Below, piece by piece: positions 34,350 through 43,219 of a DNA stretch of 64,000 nt (within the stretch, counting starts at the first letter, position 1; each line of letters begins with the position of its first letter). Source of the DNA: Oscillospiraceae bacterium (GTDB taxonomy: Bacteria; Bacillota; Clostridia; Oscillospirales; Ruminococcaceae). The position numbers and the translations under genes were made by a program. The stretch covers positions 62,001 through 126,000 of the forward strand of contig CACZDM010000004.1 in assembly GCA_902779915.1 (NCBI GenBank). Direction: 5' to 3'. The notes under the pieces were generated by a model that made no database searches, was not told the DNA's origin, and saw nothing but the letters and a program-made list of their open reading frames with translations.

Positions 34350-35249
34350 ATGCCATTTTCATTGAGCGTTAAAGAAGAATTGAGCAAAATCGCGCCCTCA
34401 ACCAGATTTGCAGCGCTTTGTCAAATCGCTTCCATATTAAATTTTTCAAAATCTTTAAATAAACCCAATTGTTTAATATATTCAGAACATATTGGAACAA
34501 TAAACTTTCTGGTCGATTATTTACAAATGGAAATTGAAAGCGTTTTTCCGCTTAGATTGATCAAGACAAATAGTTCAGCATATTTTTTGTGCGCTAAAAA
34601 TGAACAGGATTTTTGCGTCATAAAGGATATGTTTTTGGGAGAAGACTTGGTGAAAAAATATGAATTAGTCAAAAATTTCCAAAACAGGATTGTTTTTTTA
34701 AGAGGAGCATTTTTGGCTTGTGGAAGCATGAACAATCCAAATAAAGAATATCAATTAGAGTTTATTTTAAATGATGAGAAAAAAATGAATTTGTTGATAT
34801 ATATTCTGGATTTTTATAATTTTTCTTTCAAAGCAACAAATCGCAAAAACTATGTGGTTTTATATACAAAAGACAGTGAATGCATCGAAGATTTTCTAAC
34901 GCTTATTGGGGCGACCAAGTCCAGCCTTTCGATAATGCAGATAAAAATTTTGAAAGATGTCAGGAATCGGGTCAACAGAGCCACAAATTGTGAAACTGCG
35001 AACATAGATAAAACCGTTTCTGCTTCAAACAGGCAGATAAAAAATATAAATTATTTGATTAAAGTTGGCGCTTTTGAAAAATTATCTGATAATTTGAAAA
35101 AAACCGCCCAAATTCGATTGAAAAATCCAGAAATGTCTTTGCGGGAAATATCTGATGAATTGGGTTGTGCATGCACTAAGTCGTGTATAAGCCACAGGTT
35201 GCAAAAAATTAATCAAATAGCAAAGTTGATTCGAGAGGGAAAAAAATGA
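34350..35249 (+). CDS. whiA: WhiA family regulator
   Basis: The 299-residue protein has an N-terminal LAGLIDADG-like fold without the nuclease residues (FLRGAFLACGSMNNPNKEYQ at about 113-132) and a C-terminal helix-turn-helix (MSLREISDELGCACTKSCIS at about 261-280). WhiA affects chromosome segregation and cell division in Firmicutes. Its last four bases overlap the dnaE start (ATGA), indicating coupling. Confidence 0.92.
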   Translation: MPFSLSVKEELSKIAPSTRFAALCQIASILNFSKSLNKPNCLIYSEHIGTINFLVDYLQMEIESVFPLRLIKTNSSAYFLCAKNEQDFCVIKDMFLGEDLVKKYELVKNFQNRIVFLRGAFLACGSMNNPNKEYQLEFILNDEKKMNLLIYILDFYNFSFKATNRKNYVVLYTKDSECIEDFLTLIGATKSSLSIMQIKILKDVRNRVNRATNCETANIDKTVSASNRQIKNINYLIKVGAFEKLSDNLKKTAQIRLKNPEMSLREISDELGCACTKSCISHRLQKINQIAKLIREGKK

Positions 35250-38200
35250 GTTTTGTTCACCTTCATTTACACACCGAGTATAGCTTGCTGGACGGGGCGT
35301 GTAAAATAGATAAATTGGTTTCACACGCAAAAAAAATCGGTCAAAAAGCCCTTGCGATGACGGATCATGGCAATATGTTTGGAGCCATTCAGTTTTATCG
35401 CGCGTGCAAAAAAAAAGGAATTAAGCCGATTATAGGGTGTGAAGTTTATGTTGCTCCAAGACTTTATTCAAATAAAACGAAAAATGTTGACGATCGTCCA
35501 TATCATCTTGTTCTGTTGTGTAAAAATGAACAGGGATATAAAAATTTGATTAAAATGGTTTCTATTGCATATACTGAAGGATTTTATTATAAACCGAGAA
35601 TAGATGTTGAACTTTTGAAAAAATATCACCATGGGTTGATTGCGCTGTCGGGTTGTTTGGCTGGAGAAATTCCAAGAGCAATCTTAAATAATGAATATGA
35701 TCGAGCAAAAAAGACTGCTTTAATATATAATCAAATTATGGGGCCAGGAAATTTTTTTTTGGAAATACAGGATCACAATATAAAAAATGAGATAAAAGTC
35801 AAAAATCAAATGCTTAAGCTCTCAAGGGAGACGGATATCAAGCTTGTTGCAACAAATGATGTGCATTATATACAAAAAGATGACTCGTATATGCAAAAAA
35901 TTTTACTATATATACAAACTTCGAAAACTTTGAATGAAACCAATCCTATGGAGCTGCCGACTGAAGAGTTTTATTTAAAAACCGAGCGAGAAATGATAGA
36001 TTTGTTCGGTGAATATGATGATGCTGTCGAAAATACTGGAAAAATTGCCGATATGTGTGACATCGAATTTGAATTTGGGAAAATAAAGCTTCCGAAGTTT
36101 ACTGCGCCGAATTGCCAGACTAGCAAACAATTTTTGAAAAAAAAGGCCATGGAGGGGCTCAAAGACAGGTATGGAAACCATCCTGATACTAAAATAATTG
36201 ACAGATTTAATTATGAGTTGAAAATTGTTGACACGATGGGTTTTGTTGATTATTTTCTAATAGTTTATGATTATGTTAGATATGCAAAAAATAAAGGAAT
36301 CGCGGTTGGACCAGGGCGAGGCTCCGGAGCGGGCAGTTTGCTTGCGTATTGTTTGGACATAACGACAGTTGATCCGATAAAATATGGGCTTTTGTTTGAG
36401 CGATTTTTAAATCCAGATAGGATCAATATGCCGGATTTTGATGTTGATTTTTGCAATGAGCGCAGGCAGGAGGTTATTGATTATGTTGTTCAAAAGTATG
36501 GCTCGGACCACGTTGCGCAGATAATAACCTTTGGAACATTGGCAGCAAGAGGCGCAATTCGGGACGTTGGCAGGGTTATGGGAATGAGATATGACCTTGT
36601 CGACAGGGTTGCTAAAACCATTCCAAACAAGCTTGGCATTACGCTTGAATCGGCTTTGAAAGAATCTGACAGTCTGCAAAAAATGATAGATAATGACTAT
36701 AATATTAGGCGGTTGTATGAAATAGCTTGCAAAATTGAGGGCATGCCTAGAAACACTTCAACACATGCTGCAGCGGTTGTTATCACTGATCTTCCAATAA
36801 ATGAATATGTTCCGCTGGCAAAAAATGATGACATCGTGGTCACGCAATATCCAATGAATGATATCAATGATTTGGGGCTTGTTAAGATGGATTTTTTGGG
36901 GTTGAGGAACTTAACAATAATCCACTATGCCGAAAAAATAATACAAAACACAATAAAAAATTTTAAAATTAGTAATATTTCAATTGATGATCAAAAAACT
37001 TTCGATATGTTGTCTTTAGGAGACTCTGTTGGGGTTTTTCAGTTTGAGTCGGCGGGAATGCAACAAGTTTTGAAAAAAGTTAAACCCAATTGTCTGGAAG
37101 ATTTAATTGCTGTTATTTCTTTGTATAGGCCGGGCCCGTCGAAATTTATTGATACTTTTGTTAAAAATAGGAAAAATCCGAATTTAATACAATATAAATA
37201 TAAAAAATTAGAAAGAATCCTAAATGTAACATATGGTGTAATAATATATCAAGAGCAGGTTATGCAAATTTTTCGTGAAATATCCGGATATTCTTATGGA
37301 CGAGCAGATTTGATTAGGCGAGCTATGGCGAAAAAAGATGCGAATATAATGGAAAAGGAACGAGAATTTTTTATTTATGGTAAAAAAAGTGACAGTGAAG
37401 AGGAAAATTGCATTGGTGCGGTAAATAATGGATTTAGCGAACAAGATGCCAAAAAAATTTTTGATGACATGGCTGACTTTGCTTCATATGCCTTTAACAA
37501 ATCACACGCAGCTGCATATTCTATGATATCCTATCAGACGGCTTATTTAAAATGCCACTTTCCGGTTGAATATATGGCGGCTATTTTAAACAGTTCTATT
37601 GATTTTGGGGATAAATTCGCAGAATATCTAAACGAGTGTAAAAAACTCCAAATAGACGTATTATATCCAAATATTAATGAAAGCGACATTAATTTTAGAG
37701 TTGTTAATAAAAATGCTGTGCTATTCGGATTATTGGCGATTAAAAATGTTGGCAGAGGATTGGTTGAAAGAATCTTAAAAGAAAGATTAAATGGAAAATA
37801 TTCTTCTTTAGACGAATTTATTAGAAGAATGAGCGATAAAGAAATTGGGAAAAATGCGATAATTTCGCTGATTTGTTGCGGAGCTTTTGATGAACTTGGA
37901 AAAACTAGAAAATATATGATTGAAAATTATGAACTCATGATGAAAAAATATCAAAAAAAACGCGGCGAGGCTTTGGGGCAAATTAGTTTGTTTGAAACAC
38001 AAAATGCTTGCTTAAATAGCAATGAAGAGTCTAAAATAGTTGAAGAATATAGCAAAAATGAGCTGATGAAAATGGAAAAAAAGAGCCTTGGCGTGTATAT
38101 ATCAGCGCATCCTTTGGATGAATATTATGAATATATAAAGAAGAATTCCGTCGATTTGTGTTCTAAAATAGCCAGTGACAGCAAGTACAATGGTCAAAAA

Positions 38201-38476
38201 TTTATTAAAATAATGTGTGTTATTGAAGAATTTAAGACAATAAAGACCAAAAAAGGAGAAAAAATGGCTTTTGTGAAGGTGAGCGACAAAACCGGTTCAA
38301 TTGAATGTATATTTTTTCCAAAAATATTAAACAAATACGAAAATTTATTATTTGAAGACAATATTATCCTAGTTTCTGGGAAATTATCTAATGATGATGA
38401 CAAAAAACGACTTTTAGTCAACTCTGTTTTTGATATGAAATTGTTACATTTAGACAAAAAAAATTTTAATTATTAA
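35246..38476 (+). CDS. dnaE: DNA polymerase III alpha subunit DnaE, C-terminus frameshifted
   Basis: The 1076-residue frame has an N-terminal PHP domain (FVHLHLHTEYSLLDGACK at 3-20), the polymerase palm with PDFDVDF near 395-401, GPGRGSGAGS near 352-361 and a C-terminal OB fold (FKTIKTKKGEKMAFVKVSD). It ends abruptly after the OB fold at a TAA just behind a run of eight A (38456-38463). The missing last 65-70 residues of the family are present in the next frame (38464-38678). Removing one A joins them into a protein of about 1143 residues, the normal length. In Firmicutes DnaE extends primers before PolC takes over. Confidence 0.93.
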   Translation: MSFVHLHLHTEYSLLDGACKIDKLVSHAKKIGQKALAMTDHGNMFGAIQFYRACKKKGIKPIIGCEVYVAPRLYSNKTKNVDDRPYHLVLLCKNEQGYKNLIKMVSIAYTEGFYYKPRIDVELLKKYHHGLIALSGCLAGEIPRAILNNEYDRAKKTALIYNQIMGPGNFFLEIQDHNIKNEIKVKNQMLKLSRETDIKLVATNDVHYIQKDDSYMQKILLYIQTSKTLNETNPMELPTEEFYLKTEREMIDLFGEYDDAVENTGKIADMCDIEFEFGKIKLPKFTAPNCQTSKQFLKKKAMEGLKDRYGNHPDTKIIDRFNYELKIVDTMGFVDYFLIVYDYVRYAKNKGIAVGPGRGSGAGSLLAYCLDITTVDPIKYGLLFERFLNPDRINMPDFDVDFCNERRQEVIDYVVQKYGSDHVAQIITFGTLAARGAIRDVGRVMGMRYDLVDRVAKTIPNKLGITLESALKESDSLQKMIDNDYNIRRLYEIACKIEGMPRNTSTHAAAVVITDLPINEYVPLAKNDDIVVTQYPMNDINDLGLVKMDFLGLRNLTIIHYAEKIIQNTIKNFKISNISIDDQKTFDMLSLGDSVGVFQFESAGMQQVLKKVKPNCLEDLIAVISLYRPGPSKFIDTFVKNRKNPNLIQYKYKKLERILNVTYGVIIYQEQVMQIFREISGYSYGRADLIRRAMAKKDANIMEKEREFFIYGKKSDSEEENCIGAVNNGFSEQDAKKIFDDMADFASYAFNKSHAAAYSMISYQTAYLKCHFPVEYMAAILNSSIDFGDKFAEYLNECKKLQIDVLYPNINESDINFRVVNKNAVLFGLLAIKNVGRGLVERILKERLNGKYSSLDEFIRRMSDKEIGKNAIISLICCGAFDELGKTRKYMIENYELMMKKYQKKRGEALGQISLFETQNACLNSNEESKIVEEYSKNELMKMEKKSLGVYISAHPLDEYYEYIKKNSVDLCSKIASDSKYNGQKFIKIMCVIEEFKTIKTKKGEKMAFVKVSDKTGSIECIFFPKILNKYENLLFEDNIILVSGKLSNDDDKKRLLVNSVFDMKLLHLDKKNFNY

Positions 38477-38678
38477 ATTAAAATCCAAAAATTACAAAGA
38501 AATGAGAAATGTTTTGAAAATATTAGAACAAAATCCGGGAAATTGCTTGGTTAAATTTTTTATTGATGATGAAAAATTATACTATACAAATAAATTTTTA
38601 TCACATGTTAATATTTCTGAAAATCTATTGGAAGAATTGAGGGAAATAGTCGGAAACAAATCAATAAAATTAAAATGA
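38464..38678 (+). pseudogene. dnaE: displaced C-terminal end of dnaE
   Basis: In the frame one base off dnaE, codons 38463-38675 are open and encode the typical DnaE end: NYKEMRNVLKILEQNPGN, then LEELREIVGNKSIKLK and TGA at 38676. An ATG at 38502 could start a 58-residue fragment, but no ribosome site precedes it. The A8 run at 38456-38463 is the likely indel site, because seven A restore one continuous frame. This may be a real mutation, a sequence error, or a slippery tract where RNA polymerase restores the frame in part of the transcripts. Confidence 0.8.
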
Positions 38679-38774
38679 AATCATATATATTTGAATCAGC
38701 GAAAAATTCGTCTCGAGTCCAAAAAATCTTTATCCAAGGCATTTAATTTGTTTTTTGGATTTTTTGAAAAAAGC

Positions 38775-38803
38775 TTGACTTTTGGAGAAAAGTGGTATAT
38801 ACT
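38775..38803 (+). promoter_or_regulatory. promoter of the Tim44-like gene
   Basis: TTGACT (38775-38780) and TATACT (38798-38803) are separated by 17 bases. The leader is about 45 bases and contains GGGAGG at 38838-38843. Confidence 0.6.
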
Positions 38804-38855
38804 CAAAAATGTAGGTGTTTGATGTGCTTTAAGTGTTGGGAGGTTTTATGGATTT

Positions 38856-39347
38856 ATGGATTACAGTTGGGCTCTTCTTCAAAATGAGGCTTATTACTAT
38901 TCAGCCTTTAAGCGGCGTAATAGACATGCAAAGCGCAAAATAGCTCGTTTGGGATTTAGCTACCTCCAAATGCAAAAAGACATAACCAAGATATATTTAG
39001 AGATACAAAAAGCAAGGACTCGGGGAGATTTGACCTTGATCGGAAATTATGTGACTGACAAATTCGAAAAAAGGATGACAAGATTATCTTTAAGAAATAG
39101 AATGAATATGTGTCAAAATGTTGAATTGCTGTCAGTTCAAGCAGTGTCTTTTAAGAAGAGGAGATTTTTTGAAAAAATACGCGTTAGAATAGAGGGAAAG
39201 TGTAGTCGATCTGATGATTGTGAGCCGGAGTTTTTTGCGCAGTATTGTGTGTTTATTAGGAATAATCAAGAAGGATGGAAGTTGCATTCTGTTCGCAGGC
39301 CGGGTTATTTGGATCGTTCTATTTATAGCAGTGGGCGATATGGGTGA
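38856..39347 (+). CDS. Tim44-like domain protein, probable
   Basis: The 163-residue protein is basic at the start (KRRNRHAKRKIARLG) and then resembles the Tim44-like domain seen in bacterial proteins: an initial helix (ITKIYLEIQKARTRGDLTLI), VTDKFEKRM, a central VELLSVQAVSF strand, and CVFIRNNQEGWKLHSVRR at the end. I infer the family by eye and give no function. There is no membrane segment. The ATG at 38856 is 12 bases from GGGAGG. Another ATG at 38848, four bases from it, opens a 31-codon frame that overlaps this start. It sits between dnaE and pfkA with its own promoter. Confidence 0.55.
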   Translation: MDYSWALLQNEAYYYSAFKRRNRHAKRKIARLGFSYLQMQKDITKIYLEIQKARTRGDLTLIGNYVTDKFEKRMTRLSLRNRMNMCQNVELLSVQAVSFKKRRFFEKIRVRIEGKCSRSDDCEPEFFAQYCVFIRNNQEGWKLHSVRRPGYLDRSIYSSGRYG

Positions 39348-39359
39348 ATTGGAAGCTAA

Positions 39360-39568
39360 CCTCGGCTTGTTGCGGACGACTAAAGAATTGGTGGCTTTGA
39401 TTTTAGTTATAAAACAGCATGGTTTATGGTTTTTTGGCCGCGCTTTGATTTGTTTGTTGGGATTGTTTTTTAGGATTTGCTTGAGGATGATTTGAAAAAG
39501 ACAGGTTTTTATTGGAAAAAGCAACATTTTTTGAGCAGGAGGATTATTGGGACAAATATAACCTAACC
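39360..39568. repeat. MITE-like repeat, half copy R3
   Basis: Between the Tim44-like gene and pfkA. CTTGTTGCGGACGAC (39366-39380) matches the internal module of R1 and R4. A GGGATTGTTTTTTAGGATTTG stretch follows near 39460-39480. The end ATTGGGACAAATATAACCTAACC (39545-39567) matches the repeat end. The left half is missing or lost in the preceding gene. The 93-codon frame over 39214-39495 is an artefact. Confidence 0.55.
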
Positions 39569-39630
39569 ATACATAAAAATTTTTGTCAGTCGATTTGGCG
39601 GGCTGGTTTTTGAATTTGTGTGTTTTTGGA

Positions 39631-39658
39631 TTGACAATGTTTTTTTAGAGTGTATAAT
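39631..39658 (+). promoter_or_regulatory. promoter of pfkA
   Basis: A perfect TTGACA (39631-39636) and a perfect TATAAT (39653-39658) are separated by 16 bases, with TG directly before the -10 box. It lies 63 bases downstream of the R3 repeat end. Confidence 0.8.
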
Positions 39659-39706
39659 TACATAAGGATGGTCTAGTGTTTTTTGCGAGTTGTGGAGGTA
39701 TTTTGG

Positions 39707-40672
39707 TTGAGTGTTAGGAAGATAGGAGTTTTAACCAGTGGGGGCGATGCGCCTGGGATGAACGCTGCAATACATGCTGTTGTTAAGTCTGCGATTGCGC
39801 GAGGGATCGACGTTGTTGGAGTCTATAGAGGATATAGCGGCCTAATCAAAGGTGATGTTAGGATTTTAAAATCTCGGGACGTTTCAGACATCATTCAGCG
39901 CGGAGGCACGATTTTGTATTCTGCGCGCTGTTTGGAGCTAAAAACCGATGAAGGCGTCAGAAAGGCAAAGGAAGTTTGCGATAAAAATGATATAGACGGG
40001 TTGGTTGTTATTGGAGGTGACGGCTCTTTTCGGGGGGCGCGTGTCCTCTCAATGGCTGGCATTTCGTGTGTGTGTTTGCCAGGAACAATAGATAACGACA
40101 TATCCTGCACAGACTACACAATAGGTTATGACACCGCTATCAACACCGCTGTTTCAATGATCGACAAGTTATGCGACACTACTGCATCGCACGATAGGTG
40201 TAGTGTGGTTGAGGTTATGGGTCGGAATGCGGGTTATATTGCTTTAAATGCGGGAATATCCTGCAGCGCCAGCTATATTGTTGTTCCGGAGCATCCGTTT
40301 AACAAGCAGGATTTGTTTGAGAGAATCCGGTTTGCTATGAGACGCGGAAAAAACCACTTTATCGTCATGGTTGCGGAAGGAATCGGGAATGTCACGGAGC
40401 TTGCAAGAGAAATCGAAGAATCAACTGGAGTTGAAAGCCGAGCAACGATTTTAGGGCATGTTCAGCGCGGAGGCAGCCCAACCGTTCGAGACAGGGTTGC
40501 TGGAGCAAGGCTTGGATATTTTGCTGTTAAATTGCTTTCTGATGGGATTAAAAACAGGGTTTTGGGCCTAAATAAAGATGAAATTGTTGATTTTGATATA
40601 ACCGAAGCTTTGGAGATGACCAAAAAGTTCCCGGAGGATCTATATAATATGGCAAGCGAATTATCGCGCTGA
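39707..40672 (+). CDS. pfkA: 6-phosphofructokinase
   Basis: The 321-residue enzyme has LTSGGDAPGMNAAIHAVV at about 8-25, GGDGSFRGA at about 102-110, LPGTIDNDI at about 121-129 and HVQRGGSPT near 246-254, the ATP-dependent bacterial type. It commits fructose 6-phosphate to glycolysis. The frame extends to 39683, but GGAGG at 39694-39698 fixes a TTG start at 39707, giving the usual length. Retaining glycolysis control (with hprK) beside a nucleotide translocase suggests the cell is not fully dependent on host ATP. Confidence 0.93.
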   Translation: MSVRKIGVLTSGGDAPGMNAAIHAVVKSAIARGIDVVGVYRGYSGLIKGDVRILKSRDVSDIIQRGGTILYSARCLELKTDEGVRKAKEVCDKNDIDGLVVIGGDGSFRGARVLSMAGISCVCLPGTIDNDISCTDYTIGYDTAINTAVSMIDKLCDTTASHDRCSVVEVMGRNAGYIALNAGISCSASYIVVPEHPFNKQDLFERIRFAMRRGKNHFIVMVAEGIGNVTELAREIEESTGVESRATILGHVQRGGSPTVRDRVAGARLGYFAVKLLSDGIKNRVLGLNKDEIVDFDITEALEMTKKFPEDLYNMASELSR

Positions 40673-40700
40673 TCTTTGAGTTCCAAAGAGGGGCCCGGAA

Positions 40701-40874
40701 ATGAATGTCGGTTCTGCGCTTAGGAGATGTGGCTTTGTTGAAATTGGGTGTCTAGAATTTGTTTCATTGGTGTTTTTGCTATTTACCATATTTTTTATAA
40801 ATAATTTCAAGTTTTTAAAGTTTGATTTTGCAATGTTTTATACTATGAATTTAACGATAGGCTTGCAAGTCTGA
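40701..40874 (+). CDS. doubtful small hydrophobic ORF, 57 aa
   Basis: ATG at 40701 follows GAGGGG by about seven bases and opens 57 codons with one hydrophobic helix (VSLVFLLFTIFFINN). It lies just after pfkA at the start of a gene-poor 1.2-kb stretch. Nothing is recognisable and it may be chance. Confidence 0.2.
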   Translation: MNVGSALRRCGFVEIGCLEFVSLVFLLFTIFFINNFKFLKFDFAMFYTMNLTIGLQV

Positions 40875-41143
40875 GTTTGCTTTGGCGTGTGTTTTATCGG
40901 CCTTGTGTTACTGTGTTTAAGAAATTTTCAACATAAGCATGGTTTCAACAACGCCTTTATTTTTTCTCATGTTGACGCTGATTGCAGCAAAATACAGAAA
41001 TTCTCCCGAAGAATCTGCTCAAAATCTGCGCCCAAAAAGCCTCCTTAGAAAATAAATAATTTTATTTTTGAATTCGCAGTTATGGGATAGATTTATGGCT
41101 TTGTGTGGGCTTCAATCAGGGAGAGCAAATTGAAAAAATTTTA

Positions 41144-41715
41144 GATTTGGGTTATATTTGTCCCATTAATCCTTTTTCTGAAAATATCAGAATTTAATTA
41201 AAAAAATTCAACTCAAATTAAAACGCTCTCAAGCCAGCTCTAAAAAACGACGATAAAATCAATTAAAGCGCCGCCGGCTCACCATAAACCATGCAATTTA
41301 ATCTAATTTAAAATGTCCAAGTTTTCTCAAAGCGCCAATAACAAGCCAAGATTAAAAAGCGCAACAACTAATAGCGGACTCATGGCGTTTTTTTGGCTTT
41401 TGCATTGTTTTTCAGAACCGGCTCAAGGATGTTTGAAATTGTTGAGTATTTTTGATAAAGGGTTGGATTTTTTGAAGAATGATTGTCAGTGCGGCCCTTG
41501 CGGACGTTTTCCTACCACTTGTTACGGAGATTTTAAAAGAGGCGGAAAAATGAGAAAGACTTGATATTATAGTTGGTTGTGAGCGCCGGCGGCGGGGCGT
41601 TCGGGTTTTGCATTGTTTTTTAGAACCGGCTCAAGGATGTTTGAAATTGTTGAGTATTTTTGATAAAGAGTTGGATTTTTGGCAAGAGATTTTATTGAGA
41701 CAAATATAGCCCAAA
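41144..41715. repeat. MITE-like inverted repeat element, copy R4
   Basis: The largest copy, 572 bp, is bounded by inverted ends GATTTGGGTTATATTTGTCC (41144-41163) and GAGACAAATATAGCCCAAAG (41696-41715). The left half holds CTCAAGCCAGCTCTAAAAAAC and GCGCCGCCGGCTCACCATAA (41267-41286). The right half holds GCGGACGTTTTCCTACCACTT (41507-41527), GTGAGCGCCGGCGG (41579-41592) and a CATTGTTTTTTAGAACCGGC block, in mirrored order. A 75-bp block is duplicated inside. The rest of the 1.18-kb gap (40875-41143) shows nothing I can name. Two frames here (41313-41564 and 41679-41873) are artefacts. Confidence 0.7.
41398..41680. repeat. 75-bp direct duplication inside R4
   Basis: TTTTGCATTGTTTTTCAGAA and the following 55 bases (41398-41472) recur at 41606-41680 with only about three differences, 208 bp apart. 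The near identity, against the stronger divergence of the same module in R1 and R3, points to a recent local duplication. Confidence 0.8.
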
Positions 41716-41777
41716 GTGTTCACGCAGTTAGTGGCTTTTTGCGGTTAAGAAATAATTTTATTTTTATCATTTTATGC

Positions 41778-41806
41778 TTTACTTTTTGTTTCATCTGTTG
41801 TAAAAT
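41778..41806 (+). promoter_or_regulatory. possible promoter of the pyrH operon
   Basis: TTTACT (41778-41783) and TAAAAT (41801-41806) are separated by 17 bases. The -10 box is preceded by TG. It lies 63 bases downstream of the R4 end. Confidence 0.5.
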
Positions 41807-41856
41807 ATATCTCATGGGTTTGCATAAGTTTTATTGTAGGTTTTTGGAGGGTTTTG

Positions 41857-42561
41857 ATGAGACTAAGGTATAGCAGGATATTGTTAAAATTAAGCGGGGA
41901 GGCTTTGGCGGGTCAAAAAAAATTTGGGCTGGATTTTGATTGTATCGCAAGAATTTGCAGGGAAGTTAAAAATCTTCATGACTTGGGAGCGCAGGTGTCC
42001 GTCGTTGTTGGGGGAGGAAACTTTTGGCGTGGAAGAACGGGAGGCGCTATGGACCGGACGCGAGCGGATCAAATTGGAATGCTTGCAACGACGATGAACG
42101 CTTTGGCGGTTGCGGATATTTTGGAAGGGCACGGAGCTGATGTTAGGGTTCAAACAGCAATTTCTATGCAGGCGGTTGCTGAGCCATATATTCGCAGCAA
42201 AGCTTTGAGACACATGGAAAAAGGGCGGATCGTTATATTTGGATGCGGAACTGGAAATCCCTTTTTTTCAACAGACACAGCTGCTTCGCTTCGAGCTGCT
42301 GAAATTGAAGCGTCGATCATTTTTAAAGCAACTATGGTTGACGGGGTTTACGATAAAGATCCAAAAAAACATCCCGATGCAGTTAAATACGACAATGTTT
42401 CGTTTGACGAGGTTGTTTCAAAAAATTTAAATGTTGTTGATGCGACTGCAGCTGCAATGTGTCGGGATAATGGGATTTCGCTGCTTGTTTTTGATTTGGG
42501 TGATCCAAGAAACATAGTCAAAGCGGGCATGGGCGAAAATGTTGGAACTTTGATTCATTAA
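41857..42561 (+). CDS. pyrH: UMP kinase
   Basis: The 234-residue amino-acid-kinase-fold enzyme has RILLKLSGEALAG at 6-18, VVVGGGNFWRGRTG near 49-62, GCGTGNPFFSTDTAA near 128-142 and MVDGVYDKDPKKHP near 160-173. It makes UDP from UMP. GGAGG six bases upstream supports ATG 41857 over the TTG at 41854. It begins a long run with frr, uppS, cdsA, dxr, rseP, ispG and polC. In most Firmicutes rpsB and tsf precede pyrH; here a repeat-rich gap does, so the cluster has been broken. Confidence 0.94.
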   Translation: MRLRYSRILLKLSGEALAGQKKFGLDFDCIARICREVKNLHDLGAQVSVVVGGGNFWRGRTGGAMDRTRADQIGMLATTMNALAVADILEGHGADVRVQTAISMQAVAEPYIRSKALRHMEKGRIVIFGCGTGNPFFSTDTAASLRAAEIEASIIFKATMVDGVYDKDPKKHPDAVKYDNVSFDEVVSKNLNVVDATAAAMCRDNGISLLVFDLGDPRNIVKAGMGENVGTLIH

Positions 42562-42595
42562 TTTATGCATTTTTAATATTTAGGAGGAATATTTT

Positions 42596-43150
42596 ATGGA
42601 TAGTATTTTAAAACAATCTGAAGACAAAATGAAAAAGAGCATAGATCGCCTTGCTGAAGAGTATGCGGTTATTCGCGCGGGAAGGGCCAATCCTGCTATT
42701 TTGGACAGAATAATGGTTGACTACTATGGAACAAAAACTCCGATCAACCAGATGGCTGGCATTTCAGTTTCTGAGGCGAGAGTTTTAGTGATAAATCCGT
42801 GGGATGCGTCCGCTTTATCTGCGATTGAAAAGGCGATAAATCAGGCTGATATCGGCATAAATCCAACCAATGACGGCAAAGTTTTGCGCCTTGTTTTTCC
42901 GCAGTTGACCGAGGAAAGAAGGAAAGAAATTGTTAAAGACATAAACAAAATAAAAGAAGAGTCTAAAGTTGCAATAAGAAATATTCGGCGAGATGCCATG
43001 GATAAAATAAAGGCTCTAAAAAAAGAGAATTCTGTCAGCGAAGATGAAATAAAAGATAAAGAGGATGAAATTCAAGACTTGGTTAATAAATACATAAACA
43101 AGATTGATGAGATGTCCGCTTTAAAAGAAAAAGAAATTTTGGAAATTTAG
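42596..43150 (+). CDS. frr: ribosome recycling factor
   Basis: The 184-residue protein matches RRF from end to end: EYAVIRAGRANPAILDRI at about 21-38, GISVSEARVLVINPWD near 56-71 and a C-terminal coiled coil (KALKKENSVSEDEIKDKEDE). It splits post-termination ribosomes with EF-G. AGGAGG lies about nine bases before the ATG. It directly follows pyrH, the standard order. Confidence 0.95.
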   Translation: MDSILKQSEDKMKKSIDRLAEEYAVIRAGRANPAILDRIMVDYYGTKTPINQMAGISVSEARVLVINPWDASALSAIEKAINQADIGINPTNDGKVLRLVFPQLTEERRKEIVKDINKIKEESKVAIRNIRRDAMDKIKALKKENSVSEDEIKDKEDEIQDLVNKYINKIDEMSALKEKEILEI

Positions 43151-43167
43151 CTCAAATGAAAATCCTT

Positions 43168-43190
43168 GGGGAGCAAATTCTGGGCTCCCT
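43168..43190 (+). terminator. intercistronic hairpin between frr and uppS
   Basis: GGGAGC (43169-43174) pairs with GCTCCC (43184-43189) around a nine-base loop, followed by TTTCGATGTTTT. The T run is interrupted, so it is at best a partial terminator or a processing and stability hairpin inside the operon. Confidence 0.45.
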
Positions 43191-43219
43191 TTCGATGTTT
43201 TGCTTGGTGAGGTGATATT

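Noticed and set aside
39214..39495. 93-codon frame after the Tim44-like gene
   Set aside because: It runs out of frame through that gene into repeat R3.
41313..41873. Frames of 83 and 64 codons upstream of pyrH
   Set aside because: Both are built from R4 repeat modules that also occur as noncoding DNA elsewhere.
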